Shown: positions 1 to 6,416 of the stretch, one piece after another
Layout: each line of letters starts with the position of its first letter
Position numbering within the stretch: the first letter of the stretch is position 1
Origin: Bacillota bacterium
GTDB taxonomy: Bacteria; Bacillota; Clostridia; Saccharofermentanales; Fastidiosipilaceae
Length of the DNA stretch: 9,313 nt
Direction: 5' to 3'
Assembly: GCA_023442635.1 (NCBI GenBank)
Contig: JAEZYR010000129.1
Coordinates: 1 to 9,313, forward strand
Notes under the pieces: generated by a model
Databases searched by the model: none
What the model saw: only the letters and a program-made list of their open reading frames with translations
Told to the model about the DNA's origin: nothing
Translations under genes and position numbers: made by a program

Positions 1-939
1 CCTCTGATTTGCCATGTGGCGCAGATTGAGCAATTTGCTAGCTACGCGGAAGTTTCAGAACTCGCTTATCGTTTGGCTCGACGATTTATGCCAGGACCCC
101 TCACGCTTATTTTGCCAGCTTTACCTGAACTGTGGACAAGTCCAGCCTTGGCGGGTCAAAAAAATGTAGGATTGCGCATACCCAAACCCAGCGTGACCAG
201 GCGTTTGCTAGAACTGGCCGATGTACCTGTTGCAGCGCCGTCTGCCAATCGAAGCGGCCGCCCAAGCCCTTCGACAGCTGCCCATGTGTGGCAGGACTTA
301 GGCGAGGACTTAGCCTATCTGGTGGATGCAGGACCGTGTGAGGTAGGGGTCGAATCTACTGTATTAGATGTGACCGAGACCGAAAGACCCAGGATCTTAA
401 GGCCAGGGGCTGTCACTGCAGATATGGTTGCTGCTTTCTTGACAGAAATAAAATCAGCTTTTTCCCCCGAGTGCTTACGGTGGTACAGCTTAGCAGCAGA
501 GCAAAGAGCAGCCCTGGGAGGTGCCCCAGTAGCGCCAGGTACGAAGTATCGCCACTATGCTCCAGAGCGTAGAGTCGGCATTTTGACATCTGAGCTTTTA
601 ACCCCAGAGGGCATCCAGCATATTTTGTCTGAGAGTAAAAAGGCAGCCTGGTATATTAGCGAAGAAACAGCCCTACTTTTGCGTCAGGCTTGGCAGCGGG
701 TCTTTCCAGACGAAGCCAGTGATTTACCTTTCGAATGCTACATATTTGGTAAGCGTGAGGAAAATGCCAAGGCAGCAGCAAAGCTGTTCGGCTATTTGCG
801 AGCATGGGATCGCGATGAGGCAGCTGCAATCTGGGTAGAAGCATTAGCCTTAGAAGGCCTAGGCGAGGCCTATATGGATCGCTTGCAGAGAGCCGCCCAC
901 AAAGAGGATGGCCTACTTACCAGGAGTAGCTCATCCTAA
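1..939 (+). CDS. sua5: Threonylcarbamoyl-AMP synthase, Sua5/YwlC family (5'-truncated by window edge)
   Basis: Makes L-threonylcarbamoyl-AMP from threonine, bicarbonate and ATP, the first step of t6A37 modification of ANN-decoding tRNAs in the cytoplasm. The frame is open to base 1 and the first codons read PLICHV, matching the NPLIxH segment of the YrdC domain, so the true start lies left of the window; the GTG at 16 is internal. Visible YrdC motifs are MPGPLTLIL, GLRIP and the SANRSG nucleotide-binding segment near nt 240-262, then GVESTVLD near nt 348-371. The linker APGTKYRHYAP (nt 532-564) and a following domain of about 120 residues ending in EGLGEAYMDRLQRAA identify the two-domain Sua5 form rather than a stand-alone YrdC/TsaC. 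It ends with TAA, 29 nt before the phosphatase gene, an adjacency also known from B. subtilis (ywlC near ywlE). Confidence 0.95.
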   Translation, partial: PLICHVAQIEQFASYAEVSELAYRLARRFMPGPLTLILPALPELWTSPALAGQKNVGLRIPKPSVTRRLLELADVPVAAPSANRSGRPSPSTAAHVWQDLGEDLAYLVDAGPCEVGVESTVLDVTETERPRILRPGAVTADMVAAFLTEIKSAFSPECLRWYSLAAEQRAALGGAPVAPGTKYRHYAPERRVGILTSELLTPEGIQHILSESKKAAWYISEETALLLRQAWQRVFPDEASDLPFECYIFGKREENAKAAAKLFGYLRAWDRDEAAAIWVEALALEGLGEAYMDRLQRAAHKEDGLLTRSSSS

Positions 940-968
940 AATGGTGAGTTGGCAGAGGAGTCATAACG

Positions 969-1364
969 ATGAAGATCGAAGCAAAAACATATCAGGGAGA
1001 GACTGCCGAGCCTGAAGCAAAATTGCCAGCTTCCTTGCTGTTTGTTTGTACAGGAAATACCTGCCGCTCGCCCATGGCAGCCGCCTTGACTGAGGCTCTG
1101 CTTGCACAGCAGGCCTCTTATGCCCATGTGGTGGTGCAATCGGCGGGACTTGCAGCTTGGCCTGGAGATGAGATGAGCGCTGAAGCGCAAGAGGTGCTGC
1201 GTACCTGTTACCGCATACGCGGTGACATGCATCGAGCGCAGCGTATCACTCTGGAGCATGTTGAAGCTGCTGAGATGATTCTTACCATGACTCAGCAGCA
1301 AGCGCTAGCACTCCGACAAGCTATTCAGAATGGTCAATTGCCAGGGCATTTTGATCCGTGGTGA
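969..1364 (+). CDS. Low-molecular-weight (arginine) phosphatase, N-terminal part, stopped by in-frame TGA
   Basis: Low-molecular-weight phosphatase fold; B. subtilis YwlE removes phosphate from protein arginine residues. The P-loop C27-TGNTC-R33-S34 (residues 26-35) is intact. The Thr directly before the second Cys is the residue associated with phosphoarginine specificity in YwlE, so an arginine phosphatase is the better guess. SAG (58-60) and LTMT (105-108) also fit the family. The start ATG at 969 has AGAGGAG (954-960) 8 nt upstream; this gives about 20 residues before the first strand, longer than usual. The frame ends at TGA 1362-1364, yet continues in the same frame with the missing family C-terminus (next entry). 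As written, the 131-residue product lacks the DPWGG general-acid segment and the last helix and is probably inactive. Either a real nonsense mutation or a base error. Confidence 0.85.
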   Translation: MKIEAKTYQGETAEPEAKLPASLLFVCTGNTCRSPMAAALTEALLAQQASYAHVVVQSAGLAAWPGDEMSAEAQEVLRTCYRIRGDMHRAQRITLEHVEAAEMILTMTQQQALALRQAIQNGQLPGHFDPW

Positions 1365-1367
1365 GGG

Positions 1368-1577
1368 ATGCAGCAGGGGATTGAGGTTCAAGAAAATAAC
1401 AAAGTTATTTTGATGAATAAAATACAGACGCTGAGCTCTGACGACATACCTGACCCATGGGGAGGGTCGATCCTCAGGTATGAGCGCTGTGCCCAAAAGA
1501 TTTTCGAAGCCTTGCTCGAGAAATTTCCTATGCTAATACCAGCAGCTCAAACATTTTTGAGCTCAACTCAAGGTTGA
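1368..1577 (+). pseudogene. C-terminal remainder of the same phosphatase gene (after the in-frame stop)
   Basis: This is the same reading frame as the gene starting at 969, one codon after its TGA. It carries the family's catalytic aspartate segment DIPDPWGGS (about nt 1443-1469) and the closing helix RYERCAQKIFEALLEKF, matching DPFGGSxxxY near the C-terminus of YwlE-type proteins. From memory of B. subtilis YwlE, the LTMT-to-DP distance is 35 residues; here it is 55 counting the stop, so about 20 extra residues containing the stop sit in the loop before it. I see no properly spaced ribosome site for the ATG at 1368 (the purine run GTGAGGG touches the start) nor for the ATG at 1413, so independent translation is doubtful. 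The ATG at 1368 is a nominal boundary only. Confidence 0.75.
1544..1563 (+). repeat. Perfect 8-bp inverted repeat at the end of the phosphatase frame
   Basis: AGCTCAAA, a 4-nt loop CATT, then TTTGAGCT. It lies in the last codons of the broken phosphatase frame and is followed by more TCAA-type half sites (TTGAGCTCAA, then GGTTGA and TTCAA). No T-run follows, so it is not a standard intrinsic terminator, but it could form an RNA hairpin ending the sua5 transcript. Confidence 0.45.
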
Positions 1578-1616
1578 TTCAATGAGGATTCAGGCAGCTG
1601 CTTAGACGCTAGAAAG

Positions 1617-1645
1617 TTGACAAGCTGACTGTGCGATATTAGAAT
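1617..1645 (+). promoter_or_regulatory. SigA-type promoter of rpsF-ssb-rpsR
   Basis: A perfect -35 TTGACA (1617-1622) and a near-consensus -10 TAGAAT (1640-1645) are separated by exactly 17 bp. Transcription would start near 1651-1653, at the 5' foot of the first leader hairpin. The element sits in the gap between the phosphatase gene and rpsF and points into the ribosomal protein operon. Confidence 0.85.
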
Positions 1646-1651
1646 AACCCG

Positions 1652-1719
1652 ACTGTGTATGAACACAGTTTCCTCGCTCTAGTTCAGGCTAGAGCCGAAT
1701 GAGTCCAGGAGGAGGTGAT
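1652..1719 (+). promoter_or_regulatory. Structured rpsF leader, candidate S6:S18 autoregulatory element
   Basis: Two perfect hairpins can form. The first is ACTGTGT/ACACAGT (1652-1658 with 1663-1669, loop ATGA). The second is GCTCTAG/CTAGAGC (1676-1682 with 1689-1695, loop TTCAGG). A CCG (1695-1697) sits at the 3' foot of the second stem; known rpsF leaders that bind the S6:S18 dimer present a CCG beside a stem, mimicking the 16S rRNA site. TCCTC (1671-1675) just before the second hairpin is complementary to GAGGA (1709-1713) inside the ribosome site, so an outer stem could hide it. Structure and placement are seen; S6:S18 binding is inferred. Confidence 0.6.
1710..1719 (+). promoter_or_regulatory. 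Very strong ribosome binding site deciding the rpsF start
   Basis: AGGAGGTGAT is complementary over ten bases to the 3' end of bacterial 16S rRNA. GGAGG ends 8 nt before GTG 1724, which supports that codon as the start and not the in-frame GTG at 1715, which lies inside the site. Confidence 0.85.
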
Positions 1720-1723
1720 ACTA

Positions 1724-2011
1724 GTGACCCGGAAATATGAAATGGTTTATATCCTGTCCTCTACGTTAGCCGACGAAGCACTCGCCGCTGCACATCAGCG
1801 CGTCAACGAGATCGTTTCGAGCCAGGCCAGCGTGGAGTCCTTTGATGATTGGGGACGTAGACGTTTTGCCTATGAGATCCAAGATGAGAAGGAAGGCAGC
1901 TATGCCGTACTGACCTTTACTGGCAGTACCGAGTGCCCGCAGGAAATTGATCGCGTGATGAAGATTACGCCAAATGTTCTGCGCCATCTGATCGTCAAGT
2001 TGGAAGACTGA
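1724..2011 (+). CDS. rpsF: 30S ribosomal protein bS6
   Basis: Small-subunit protein that binds 16S rRNA as a dimer with S18 in the platform. The product is 95 residues, the usual length for Firmicutes S6. It begins TRKYEMVYIL, the first beta strand of the family, and contains DWGRRRFAYEIQDEKEGSYAVLTF and the closing MKITPNVLRHLIVKLED. The GTG at 1724 is chosen because the ribosome site is spaced for it and homologues start directly before the RKYE strand; the GTG at 1715 would add three residues. It is the first gene of the rpsF-ssb-rpsR operon behind a consensus promoter and a structured leader, which suggests feedback control by S6 and S18. Stop TGA. Confidence 0.97.
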   Translation: MTRKYEMVYILSSTLADEALAAAHQRVNEIVSSQASVESFDDWGRRRFAYEIQDEKEGSYAVLTFTGSTECPQEIDRVMKITPNVLRHLIVKLED

Positions 2012-2032
2012 GTCGGATAAAGAGGTTAGGGT

Positions 2033-2545
2033 ATGAATAAAGTAAGTCTTTTAGGTCGTCTTACCAAAGACCCAGAGCTGAGCCAAACAAATAACGGAAT
2101 TCCAGTTCTGCGTTTTACCCTGGCGGTGGATCGCCGCTTTAAGAATAGTCAGGGTGAACGCGAAGTGGACTTTATTTCGTGTCGGGCTTGGCGTCAGACT
2201 GCCGAGTTTATTGCTCGCTTTTTCCAAAAAGGCTCGCGCATAGCGGTTGCAGGTTCAATTCGAACTGGCTCGTATGAGAAAAACGGGCAGACGATCTACA
2301 CGACAGATGTAGAAGTTGATGAGGCCTATTTTTGCGAATCGAGACAGGGATCTGAGGAGAATCGGGGCTACACAACCCAGACCAGCCGTCAGGCAGGACC
2401 CTCTTGGAATCAGAACAGTCAATATGGCCAACGCCAAAGCTACGGACAGAGTCCTTCGCAAGGAGGACAGCATGGCCAAAGTGCTGAGGCCGATCGCTTT
2501 ATTCCAGCTCCTTCAGACGATACGGAGCTACCCTTCGAACTCTAA
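2033..2545 (+). CDS. ssb: Single-stranded DNA-binding protein SSB
   Basis: Coats single-stranded DNA in replication, repair and recombination, and recruits partner proteins through its C-terminal tip. The OB fold spans about residues 1-105: MNKVSLLGRLTKDPEL, then REVDFISCRAWRQTAEFI, KGSRIAVAGSIRTGSYEKNG and TDVEVDEAYF. Residues 106-158 form a low-complexity linker rich in Gln, Gly, Ser and Tyr. The acidic tip reads DDTELPFEL, so the conserved Pro-Phe is followed by Glu-Leu instead of being terminal, which is unusual. The gap after rpsF is 21 nt, with AGAGG (2021-2025) 7 nt before the ATG. The rpsF-ssb-rpsR order is standard in Firmicutes and couples SSB supply to ribosome synthesis. A chromosomal, replicative SSB is most likely. 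Confidence 0.96.
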   Translation: MNKVSLLGRLTKDPELSQTNNGIPVLRFTLAVDRRFKNSQGEREVDFISCRAWRQTAEFIARFFQKGSRIAVAGSIRTGSYEKNGQTIYTTDVEVDEAYFCESRQGSEENRGYTTQTSRQAGPSWNQNSQYGQRQSYGQSPSQGGQHGQSAEADRFIPAPSDDTELPFEL

Positions 2546-2569
2546 TTAAGAGAAATGGGAGAGAAAACC

Positions 2570-2821
2570 ATGGCTGAACAACGTGAACGTCGGGAGCGCC
2601 CCATGCGCCCTCGTCGTGGTCGCCGGAAGGTTTGTCCTTTTTGCGCAGACCATATTGAGCACATCGACTACAAGACCTATCCTTTGCGCAAGTTCATCGC
2701 TGAGAGCGGCAAGATTCTGCCGAAGCGCATGAGCGGCGTTTGTGCTAAGCATCAGCGTGAGCTGACCGTTGCCATCAAGCGCGCTCGCTTCTTGGCTCTG
2801 CTGCCTTACGTGGGCGAGTAA
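2570..2821 (+). CDS. rpsR: 30S ribosomal protein bS18, zinc-binding (C+) form
   Basis: Small-subunit protein that partners S6 on the platform. The product is 83 residues, close to the family norm of about 75-80, with a basic N-terminus (RERRERPMRPRRGRRK) and the core IDYKTYPLRKFI, SGKILPKRMSGV and ARFLALLPYV. It keeps CPFC near residue 24 and CAKH later, the four ligands expected of a zinc ribbon. Such C+ ribosomal proteins often have Zur-controlled C- paralogues elsewhere in the genome (family knowledge; none seen here). ATG 2570 is preferred over the in-frame ATG 2555 because GGGAGAG (2557-2563) lies 6 nt upstream of it. It is the last gene of the operon, followed by a terminator. Confidence 0.96.
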   Translation: MAEQRERRERPMRPRRGRRKVCPFCADHIEHIDYKTYPLRKFIAESGKILPKRMSGVCAKHQRELTVAIKRARFLALLPYVGE

Positions 2822-2845
2822 GCAAATAAAAGGCTTAGGCTAATG

Positions 2846-2873
2846 AAGGGCTGCTTCGGCAGTCCTTTTTATT
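2846..2873 (+). terminator. Rho-independent terminator after rpsR
   Basis: A 9-bp stem, AAGGGCTGC (2846-2854) with GCAGTCCTT (2859-2867) including one G-U pair, is capped by a stable TTCG tetraloop and runs into TTTTT then ATT. It lies 24 nt after the rpsR stop and separates this operon from the rplI operon. Confidence 0.92.
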
Positions 2874-2943
2874 ATCCTTATTCCACCTTGTTATATCTGA
2901 AGCGCTAAGAGATGCTGATCTGCTCTAAAGCGAAAAGAGAACA

Positions 2944-2952
2944 TGCTAGAAT
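2944..2952 (+). promoter_or_regulatory. Extended -10 promoter for rplI-dnaB-tilS-hpt-ftsH
   Basis: TGCTAGAAT is a TGn extended -10 with the same TAGAAT hexamer as the rpsF promoter. No good -35 is found at 16-18 bp (the best window is TCTAAA), as is tolerated for extended -10 promoters. The predicted start near 2959 leaves a short leader before the rplI ribosome site AGAGGTG (2962-2968). Confidence 0.6.
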
Positions 2953-2974
2953 GAAGCGGATAGAGGTGTTTGAT

Positions 2975-3421
2975 ATGAAAGTTATTCTGCTCGAAGATGT
3001 CAAAAAACTAGGACGCAAGGACGAAATTATTGAGGTTTCGGATGGTTACGCTCGGAATTTTCTTCTGAAGCGCAAACTTGCTGTTGAAGTCACGCAGACT
3101 AGCCTCAACGATGTTAAGCAGCGCCAGAAAGCTGAAAAAGCTAAGGCAGATCAGGCCCTTGCAGCCGCCCAAGAATTGGCCAAACAGCTCAAGGACTACC
3201 GCCTTCAAATTCCTATGAAGTGTGGTGAAGGTGGTCGTCTATATGGGGCGTTGACGGGCATTGAAATTGCTAAGGCTTTGCAGGCAGCTGGCTACGATGT
3301 GGAAAAAAAGCAAGTCCATATCGCTCATCCGATTAAGGCCTTGGGTCAAACGACGGTCACGCTTAAACTTCATCAAGCCGTTCAGACTGACTTAACGGTA
3401 GAACTGGTTGCAGAAAAATGA
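2975..3421 (+). CDS. rplI: 50S ribosomal protein bL9
   Basis: Large-subunit protein that binds 23S rRNA at the base of the L1 stalk and affects frame maintenance. The product is 148 residues, the normal length. The N-terminal domain is MKVILLEDVKKLGRKDEIIEV followed by the signature DGYARNFLL. Residues of about 45-75 form the long Lys/Ala/Gln-rich connecting helix. The C-terminal domain opens with CGEGGRLYGALT. A Lys (FLLKRKLA) replaces the usual Pro after the signature, a minor oddity. ATG 2975 is chosen because AGAGGTG lies 6 nt upstream and homologues start with MKVIL; the frame is open further left to 2912 but that would add non-homologous residues. The stop overlaps the dnaB start in ATGA, suggesting translational coupling. 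Confidence 0.97.
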   Translation: MKVILLEDVKKLGRKDEIIEVSDGYARNFLLKRKLAVEVTQTSLNDVKQRQKAEKAKADQALAAAQELAKQLKDYRLQIPMKCGEGGRLYGALTGIEIAKALQAAGYDVEKKQVHIAHPIKALGQTTVTLKLHQAVQTDLTVELVAEK

Positions 3422-4869
3422 GTTTTGGGGGCGAGGGCGCATTAGAACGTATCATGCCGCAAAGCCTAGAGGCTGAGCGCTCGGTCTTGAGTTGCTGTAT
3501 GCAATCCGACCGAGCCTTGGTTCAGGTTACAGCCTTTTTGACATCGGATGATTTTTATCACCCGATGTACAAGCGACTCTACGAGTGTGTTCTTGACTTG
3601 TATATGGCCAGCCGGCCAGTCGACCCCCTTACGTTGGCTGAACAACTCGAAACAGCTCAGCTCGAGCAGCTGGGTGGTCTTGCGGAGCTGCAGCGACTTT
3701 CAGACGCCGCTCCACTTATCTCCAATGCTATGGATTATGCGCACATCGTCCATGAAAAGGCGATGACGCGCCGGCTTATCTTGGCAATGGATGAGGTCAT
3801 GCGTCGCTGCTATGAACAGCGTGAACAGGCATCCGCTCTGCTTGATTTTGCTTCTTCGAAGATCTATGAGATTCGTGAAAATCGTGAGACGAGTGGCTTA
3901 GAGTCAATACGCGAAATTGTCTCACGCACGATCAATGAGATTTCAGCCCTATCAATGGGGGAAGCAAGCAAGCGCTCTATCAAGACAGGCTTCCCATCTA
4001 TTGATCGGGTTCTAGGTGGCTTAGGGCGCGGCACGCTCAATATTGTGGCCTCGCGACCTGGTATGGGTAAGTCGGCTTTAGCCTTTAATATTGCCTATAA
4101 TGCAGCTCGCCTCGAGGACATGAGCGTGGCTATCTTTTCCCTCGAAATGGCGAAGGAAGAGATAGCTTCTCGTCTTCTATCCGCGATTGCCACGGTTGAT
4201 TCTCGTTTGTTAAGGCGAGGGCAGCTAGGAGATCGGGATTGGGATCAGCTCCAGCCAGCTGTGAGCGAACTCTATAATACTAAAATTTTTATCGACGATT
4301 CTGCAGGCACCAGCCCGCTAGAAATGCTTTCTCGCTGTCGCCAGCTCAAGTATGAACATCGCTTGGGACTTGTGGTTGTCGATTACTTACAGCTTCTTAC
4401 GGTTAAAGGTAGAAGTGAGAACCGTCAGCAAGAAATTTCGGAGATATCACGCTCGCTCAAGCTGATGGCTCGCGAACTGGATGTGCCCGTATTAGCTCTC
4501 TCGCAGCTTTCTCGTGCAGTCGAACAGCGTGGAGACAAACGCCCGATGATGTCGGATCTGAGAGACTCTGGTTCTATTGAGCAAGATGCAGACACGGTTT
4601 CCTTTTTGTACCGCCCTCAATATTACGAAAAAGAGCCCAGTGGCCAGAGTATTGAGGAAGCTGAGTTGAATATTGCGAAGAACCGCGCTGGTTCAACAGA
4701 ATCGATACGCTTGGGCTGGCTGCCTTCTTATACGCTCTTTGTTGATACTGAGCAGGCCGCTTTGCAAGCACCGCCTGAGCGTGCACCGAGCATGGATTAT
4801 CCAGATATGGCAGAGATTGTGAGTTACCAGGAAGACGTGCCTTGGCAGGATCCAGAGAATGATTTCTGA
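3418..4869 (+). CDS. dnaB: Replicative DNA helicase DnaB (DnaC in Bacillus)
   Basis: Hexameric 5'-3' helicase that opens the replication fork and contacts primase. The product is 483 residues, somewhat longer than the common 440-470. The N-terminal domain (about 10-115) begins MPQSLEAERSVLSCCM. After a linker, the RecA-like domain starts near FPSIDRVLGGL. It holds Walker A SRPGMGKS (212-219, Lys218), the catalytic-Glu segment SLEM (Glu243), Walker B VVVDYLQLL (about 319-327, Asp322), LSQLSRAVEQRGDKRPMMSDLRDSG, and the arginine-finger region KNRAGST (Arg423). The last 40 residues form an acidic, Pro-rich tail. No intein is present. The start overlaps the rplI stop by 4 nt, and the 3' end overlaps tilS by 11 nt, so it is co-translated with its neighbours. 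Confidence 0.98.
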   Translation: MSFGGEGALERIMPQSLEAERSVLSCCMQSDRALVQVTAFLTSDDFYHPMYKRLYECVLDLYMASRPVDPLTLAEQLETAQLEQLGGLAELQRLSDAAPLISNAMDYAHIVHEKAMTRRLILAMDEVMRRCYEQREQASALLDFASSKIYEIRENRETSGLESIREIVSRTINEISALSMGEASKRSIKTGFPSIDRVLGGLGRGTLNIVASRPGMGKSALAFNIAYNAARLEDMSVAIFSLEMAKEEIASRLLSAIATVDSRLLRRGQLGDRDWDQLQPAVSELYNTKIFIDDSAGTSPLEMLSRCRQLKYEHRLGLVVVDYLQLLTVKGRSENRQQEISEISRSLKLMARELDVPVLALSQLSRAVEQRGDKRPMMSDLRDSGSIEQDADTVSFLYRPQYYEKEPSGQSIEEAELNIAKNRAGSTESIRLGWLPSYTLFVDTEQAALQAPPERAPSMDYPDMAEIVSYQEDVPWQDPENDF

Positions 4870-6406
4870 TTTGTCAGAAGCGATTTTTCTGGATCACCTA
4901 AGGGAAGAGCGGTCGCAGAAGTTGTGCTTATTCCCTAAAGTGGCAAGTTCTCCAGAGGCTTTAGAGCCGCTCAAAATGCACATGCGGCAGGCGCTTTTTT
5001 TGGCTGAAAAGACGTCAGCATTCTCAACGGACACGCCCCTTATTGTAGCGGTTTCGGGGGGCGCTGATTCTTTGGCCCTCTGGTATACCCTGATTGACAT
5101 GGGGTTAAGCAATCCGCTTTTCCTAGCTACTTGTGACCACAGACTGAGAGAAGAAAGTGGCATAGAGTGTCAGAGTCTTTTGGAGATGGCGGAGCGCCAA
5201 GGACACAAGGCTTTTTGCCTACCACTGCAAGGGCTCCACAAAGATCAAGAGGGTCATAGCTCAGAACAAGAGGCCAGAGTACAGCGCTGGCAGGCTTTGG
5301 AGCGTCTCAGATCAGACCATCCAGGGGCTTGGCTTGTGCTTGGGCAGCAGCTCGAAGATCAAGCAGAGACCTTGATCATGCACTACTTTCGGGGAGCTGC
5401 ATTAGATGGCTTGGTGGGGATGCAAGTCTGTGATGCGAAGCGCTTGATACTGCGGCCTTGGCTCAAGTTTCCGAGAAAAGCGATACGTGAACATCTACAG
5501 AATGCTGGCATTCCATACTTCGAAGATCCAAGCAATAGCTTGCCAGTGCAGTTGCGCAATCGCATGCGTTTAGAACTTGCGCCTCTTTTGCAAGAGCTCT
5601 GGGGGGAGAATTGGCCTTTTAGATTAGCTAAAAGTGCAGAAGATCTTTATCTAGATCGTGATTACCTCGAAAGGCAGGCCGCATTGTGGGGATCTAGCAT
5701 CTTAGAATGCTGGTCAGAAGTAGGTGAGAAGCAGGCTTATATGCTGGGGGGATCTTACCTCTATATAAGGGGTTCTAAAGCGCAATTTGCACAGGGAGAA
5801 TCAGCTCTGCGGAGACGATTGCTCAGGCAGCTTTATGCGACTTGGATGGATAAAGAGGTTTGTGAAGATTTGAGCCGAAAGCAGCTTTTAGCCTGGGAAA
5901 AGGCATTTTGCGGAATGGGTCCTTGCCCTGAACTTTCAGCTGGCTTCCAAGGTGAGATTAAAGCTGACAAGCAAAGCAAATATTTTGAAATTTATGCGAG
6001 AACTAAAATGCCTAGCTGGACAGGATTTTGGGCTTTGAAGGAAGGACTGTACCTCTATATTCTTCCTGAACATGAATCGATCCCTCAAATCCTTGAAGAA
6101 ATGAGGTGTGAAAACGATCAGCAAGCAAGGCATGCCTCGCTTGTGGGGGCTATCAAAAGTATCTATAATAGTTGCCCAAAGATCAAAAACGATCCGAGCA
6201 GCTTATTGAGCTCTGTCGGGCATGAAGCAGGAGCCAGTTGGCCAGCTGCCGCTCGAGCATCTGTCCTCCATGACTTACAGCTTTCTCGCTTGCCAGCCAC
6301 GCTCAGGCGCCGAGTGCTCCTTTGCCAAGAGGAGACGAGAGCCTGGGTTCCCCTATGGGAAGGTAGCACGCTCAAGACGTATTTTGAATTTCAGAAGAAG
6401 AACTGA
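4859..6406 (+). CDS. tilS: tRNA(Ile)-lysidine synthase TilS
   Basis: Joins lysine to C34 of the CAU-anticodon tRNA-Ile using ATP, so that it reads AUA codons and is charged with isoleucine. The PP-loop SGGADS is at residues 66-71. It is followed by CDHRLREES (92-100), the SSEQEARVQRWQAL block (134-147), DQAET (167-171), RPWL (199-202), DPSN (223-226) and RNRMRLELAPLL (233-244), and then a weakly conserved C-terminal region with LPATLRRR near the end. The family AHHxDDQAET motif reads GQQLEDQAET here, with the first two His replaced by Gln. ATG 4859 (AGGA at 4847-4850, 11-nt overlap with dnaB) gives a PP-loop preceded by 65 residues, longer than usual. ATG 4976 would give a more typical N-terminus but has a poor ribosome site. 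Confidence 0.93.
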   Translation: MISDLSEAIFLDHLREERSQKLCLFPKVASSPEALEPLKMHMRQALFLAEKTSAFSTDTPLIVAVSGGADSLALWYTLIDMGLSNPLFLATCDHRLREESGIECQSLLEMAERQGHKAFCLPLQGLHKDQEGHSSEQEARVQRWQALERLRSDHPGAWLVLGQQLEDQAETLIMHYFRGAALDGLVGMQVCDAKRLILRPWLKFPRKAIREHLQNAGIPYFEDPSNSLPVQLRNRMRLELAPLLQELWGENWPFRLAKSAEDLYLDRDYLERQAALWGSSILECWSEVGEKQAYMLGGSYLYIRGSKAQFAQGESALRRRLLRQLYATWMDKEVCEDLSRKQLLAWEKAFCGMGPCPELSAGFQGEIKADKQSKYFEIYARTKMPSWTGFWALKEGLYLYILPEHESIPQILEEMRCENDQQARHASLVGAIKSIYNSCPKIKNDPSSLLSSVGHEAGASWPAAARASVLHDLQLSRLPATLRRRVLLCQEETRAWVPLWEGSTLKTYFEFQKKN

Positions 6407-6416
6407 GGGACGATGC

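Noticed and set aside
936..1301. 121-residue frame on the - strand opposite the phosphatase gene
   Set aside because: It lies antisense over a clear conserved coding frame, shows no recognisable domain, and looks like a codon-shadow.
1362..1364. Alternative genetic code with TGA as Trp or Gly
   Set aside because: rpsF, rplI, dnaB and tilS end with TGA exactly where their families end.
1362..1411. TGA in the phosphatase gene read as selenocysteine, with the AT-rich hairpin as SECIS
   Set aside because: The hairpin starts too far from the TGA, is AT-only apart from one pair, and has no GU-type apical loop; the position is in a variable loop, not at a catalytic Cys.
2889..2897. Second promoter upstream of rplI (TGTTATATC)
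   Set aside because: Its -10 match is weaker than TGCTAGAAT downstream and it has no -35; kept only as a minor possibility.
6222..6416. Longer hpt protein with a 65-residue N-terminal extension overlapping tilS
   Set aside because: The extra residues are the tilS 3' end read in another frame; family length and the ribosome site fit the ATG at 6417.
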